Of a stretch of 52,293 bases of DNA, positions 52,201 to 52,293 are shown piece by piece. Both the position numbers and the translations under genes were made by a program. Origin of the DNA: Rhodococcus phenolicus (GTDB lineage: Bacteria > Actinomycetota > Actinomycetes > Mycobacteriales > Mycobacteriaceae); NCBI RefSeq assembly GCF_001646785.1, contig NZ_LRRH01000054.1, forward strand, positions 1 to 52,293, given 5' to 3'. The notes under the pieces are model-generated. The model saw only the letters and a list, made by a program, of their open reading frames with translations. It was not told where the DNA came from and did no database searches. Within the stretch, counting starts at the first letter, position 1. Every line of letters starts with the position of its first letter.

Positions 52201-52293
52201 GAACTCGGTCGTCGGCTCCGAGCAGCCGGTGTTGCTGGACTGGGCCGTGGGCCTGCAGTTCCCGTGCCAGCGTCCGTTCGACCACCGCTACGG
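49271..52293 (+). CDS. embB: Arabinosyltransferase, EmbB-like (3' end outside the window)
   Basis: 1007 codons are open to the window edge; about 80-100 residues are missing by comparison with the first gene. Same architecture: TARLVAVVAGLLGVLLAVATP helix, outer domain, catalytic loop FFGANTSDDGYLLTMARV and C-terminal carbohydrate-binding domain (WYRLPERSDDAPLIVISAAG, LQFPCQRPFDHRYG). RYYYLMVQTVDGSLSRRF and LRRRRIPGVAV resemble EmbB more than EmbC. The Met in LTMARV matches EmbB Met306, the main ethambutol-resistance site in M. tuberculosis, and is unchanged. Whether a third emb gene follows cannot be seen. Confidence 0.88.
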   Translation, partial: MPDDVTTTTAPPAAQRPPVATDLRAQFRTARLVAVVAGLLGVLLAVATPFLPVRVTEATVTWPQNGSTGAVTSPLMSQVPLRLSATVPCSAVAELPAGGGMLLSTAPADGESAALNAMFVRVGDENVDVLDRNVVVATAPRSEVESGACSEITISSDVDRTTAEFVGLSDENGNPRAGELSGDLRPLVVGVFSDLRTDVPGLNVSIDVDSRFSSSPTVVKLLAMILAVLFTALALGALAKLDGTDGRGHRRFLPARWWKFTGVDIVVVATLIGWHFFGANTSDDGYLLTMARVSEHSGYMANYFRWFGVPEAPFGWYYDVLAVFAKISTASPWMRLPALIAAILCWMVISREVVPRLGRAVRTNRIALWTGGLVFLAFWLPYNNGLRPEPIVALGALLTWCSIERAIATGRLLPAATAVLIGAFTLAAAPTGLMCVAALLAGIRPMTRIVVRRHRQVGTLPLLAPIAAAGTLVLVVVFSDQTLASVLEATRVRTIIGPNEEWWNDFLRYYYLMVQTVDGSLSRRFAFLVMLLCLFTCLLVLLRRRRIPGVAVSPSWRLLGIVFGTIFFMMFNPTKWTHHFGAYAGIAGSLGALTAVVVSASALRSRRNRTIFLAGLLFVLAVSFAGINGWWYVSSYGIPWFDKTVSLNGNQSSSLFLVLFALSLALVAWQYLREGYAPPPEKPSSPKGRRIRAFAAAPLTVVAGAMVLFEVLSLVKGAVSQYPAYSLARSNIGALAGQTCGLANDVLVEVDPNEGRLEPIIDPAVPPQNGDALAGGAPRGFSPDGVPSDLTADYVEVKPGQGNTDSQSIGPRFETGAGGGTTGGSGAVTVNGSTAKLPFGLDPAVTPILGSYQTGVQEPAKLTSSWYRLPERSDDAPLIVISAAGRIWSVDDTGATTYGQSLLVEYGTRQPDGTVEVQGTYLPRDIGPAPTWRNLRVPLADLPENTDVVRIVANDPNLTGDQWLAFTPPRVPTLETLNSVVGSEQPVLLDWAVGLQFPCQRPFDHRY

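Noticed and set aside
49385-52285. Long open frame on the minus strand opposite the second emb gene
   Set aside because: The translation is a Glu/His/Gln/Arg-rich artefact of reversed Leu/Val/Ala codons; the plus strand encodes a clear arabinosyltransferase.

Overview
The window comes from a high-GC, mycolic-acid-containing actinomycete, most likely Rhodococcus or a close relative. The grounds are the GC-rich coding bias, an arabinogalactan locus (galactofuranosyl- and arabinosyltransferases, DprE1/DprE2, AftA, Emb), an antigen-85-type mycolyltransferase, DUF3558 lipoproteins, a PPE-like protein with an EspG-type chaperone, and the proteasome activator Bpa. No species can be fixed by reading alone.

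Layout. (1) 0.2-4.4 kb is an ESX (type VII) accessory module. A lipoprotein plus a 123-residue helical protein occur twice in tandem, followed by a PPE-like protein with a long Gly/Pro tail and an EspG-like chaperone. (2) 4.4-6.1 kb holds a C5 DNA methyltransferase with a Vsr-type nuclease and no restriction enzyme. (3) 6.1-10 kb holds a DUF2510 membrane protein, an acyl-CoA dehydrogenase pair and an LLM-class oxidoreductase. (4) 10.1-13.0 kb looks like a worn mobile island beside tRNA genes. It has a frameshifted tyrosine-recombinase remnant, a RelA/SpoT-domain gene overlapping a tiny downstream gene (a toxSAS-like toxin-antitoxin candidate), tRNA-Arg(ACG), tRNA-Ser(GCT) and a frameshifted dienelactone-hydrolase-like gene. 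(5) 13-21.7 kb is a housekeeping block whose order broadly follows the M. tuberculosis Rv3772-Rv3780 region: pat, 5'-nucleotidase, mycolyltransferase, crotonase, tRNA-Ser(TGA), marR, quinone oxidoreductase, class-V aminotransferase-fold protein, bpa.

(6) 21.7-52.3 kb is the cell-wall galactan/arabinan region. The Wzt/Wzm ABC exporter for lipid-linked galactan, GlfT1 and GlfT2 (galactan initiation and polymerisation), RmlB/RmlA/RmlC (dTDP-rhamnose for the linker), a GtrA-like protein, DprE1/DprE2 (decaprenyl-phospho-arabinose), AftA (first arabinose) and two Emb arabinosyltransferases lie together, so most steps from linker sugar to arabinan are encoded here. rmlD is not in the window. The second emb gene runs off the right edge. 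Compared with M. tuberculosis, wzt-glfT1 is separated from wzm by a Gln-rich membrane protein, an acyl-CoA ligase and a hybrid histidine kinase ending in a REC-ANTAR output.

The most unusual signals are: the RelA-domain/small-protein pair in the island; a roughly 48-bp palindromic repeat in three intergenic copies, two of which bracket the hybrid kinase; a perfect 21-bp-arm palindrome inside aftA; many genes with a -10 hexamer placed 6-8 nt before the start codon (probable leaderless mRNAs), including a mini-ORF before wzt; and the kinase-ANTAR fusion. No CRISPR array, rRNA gene or intact insertion sequence was seen.
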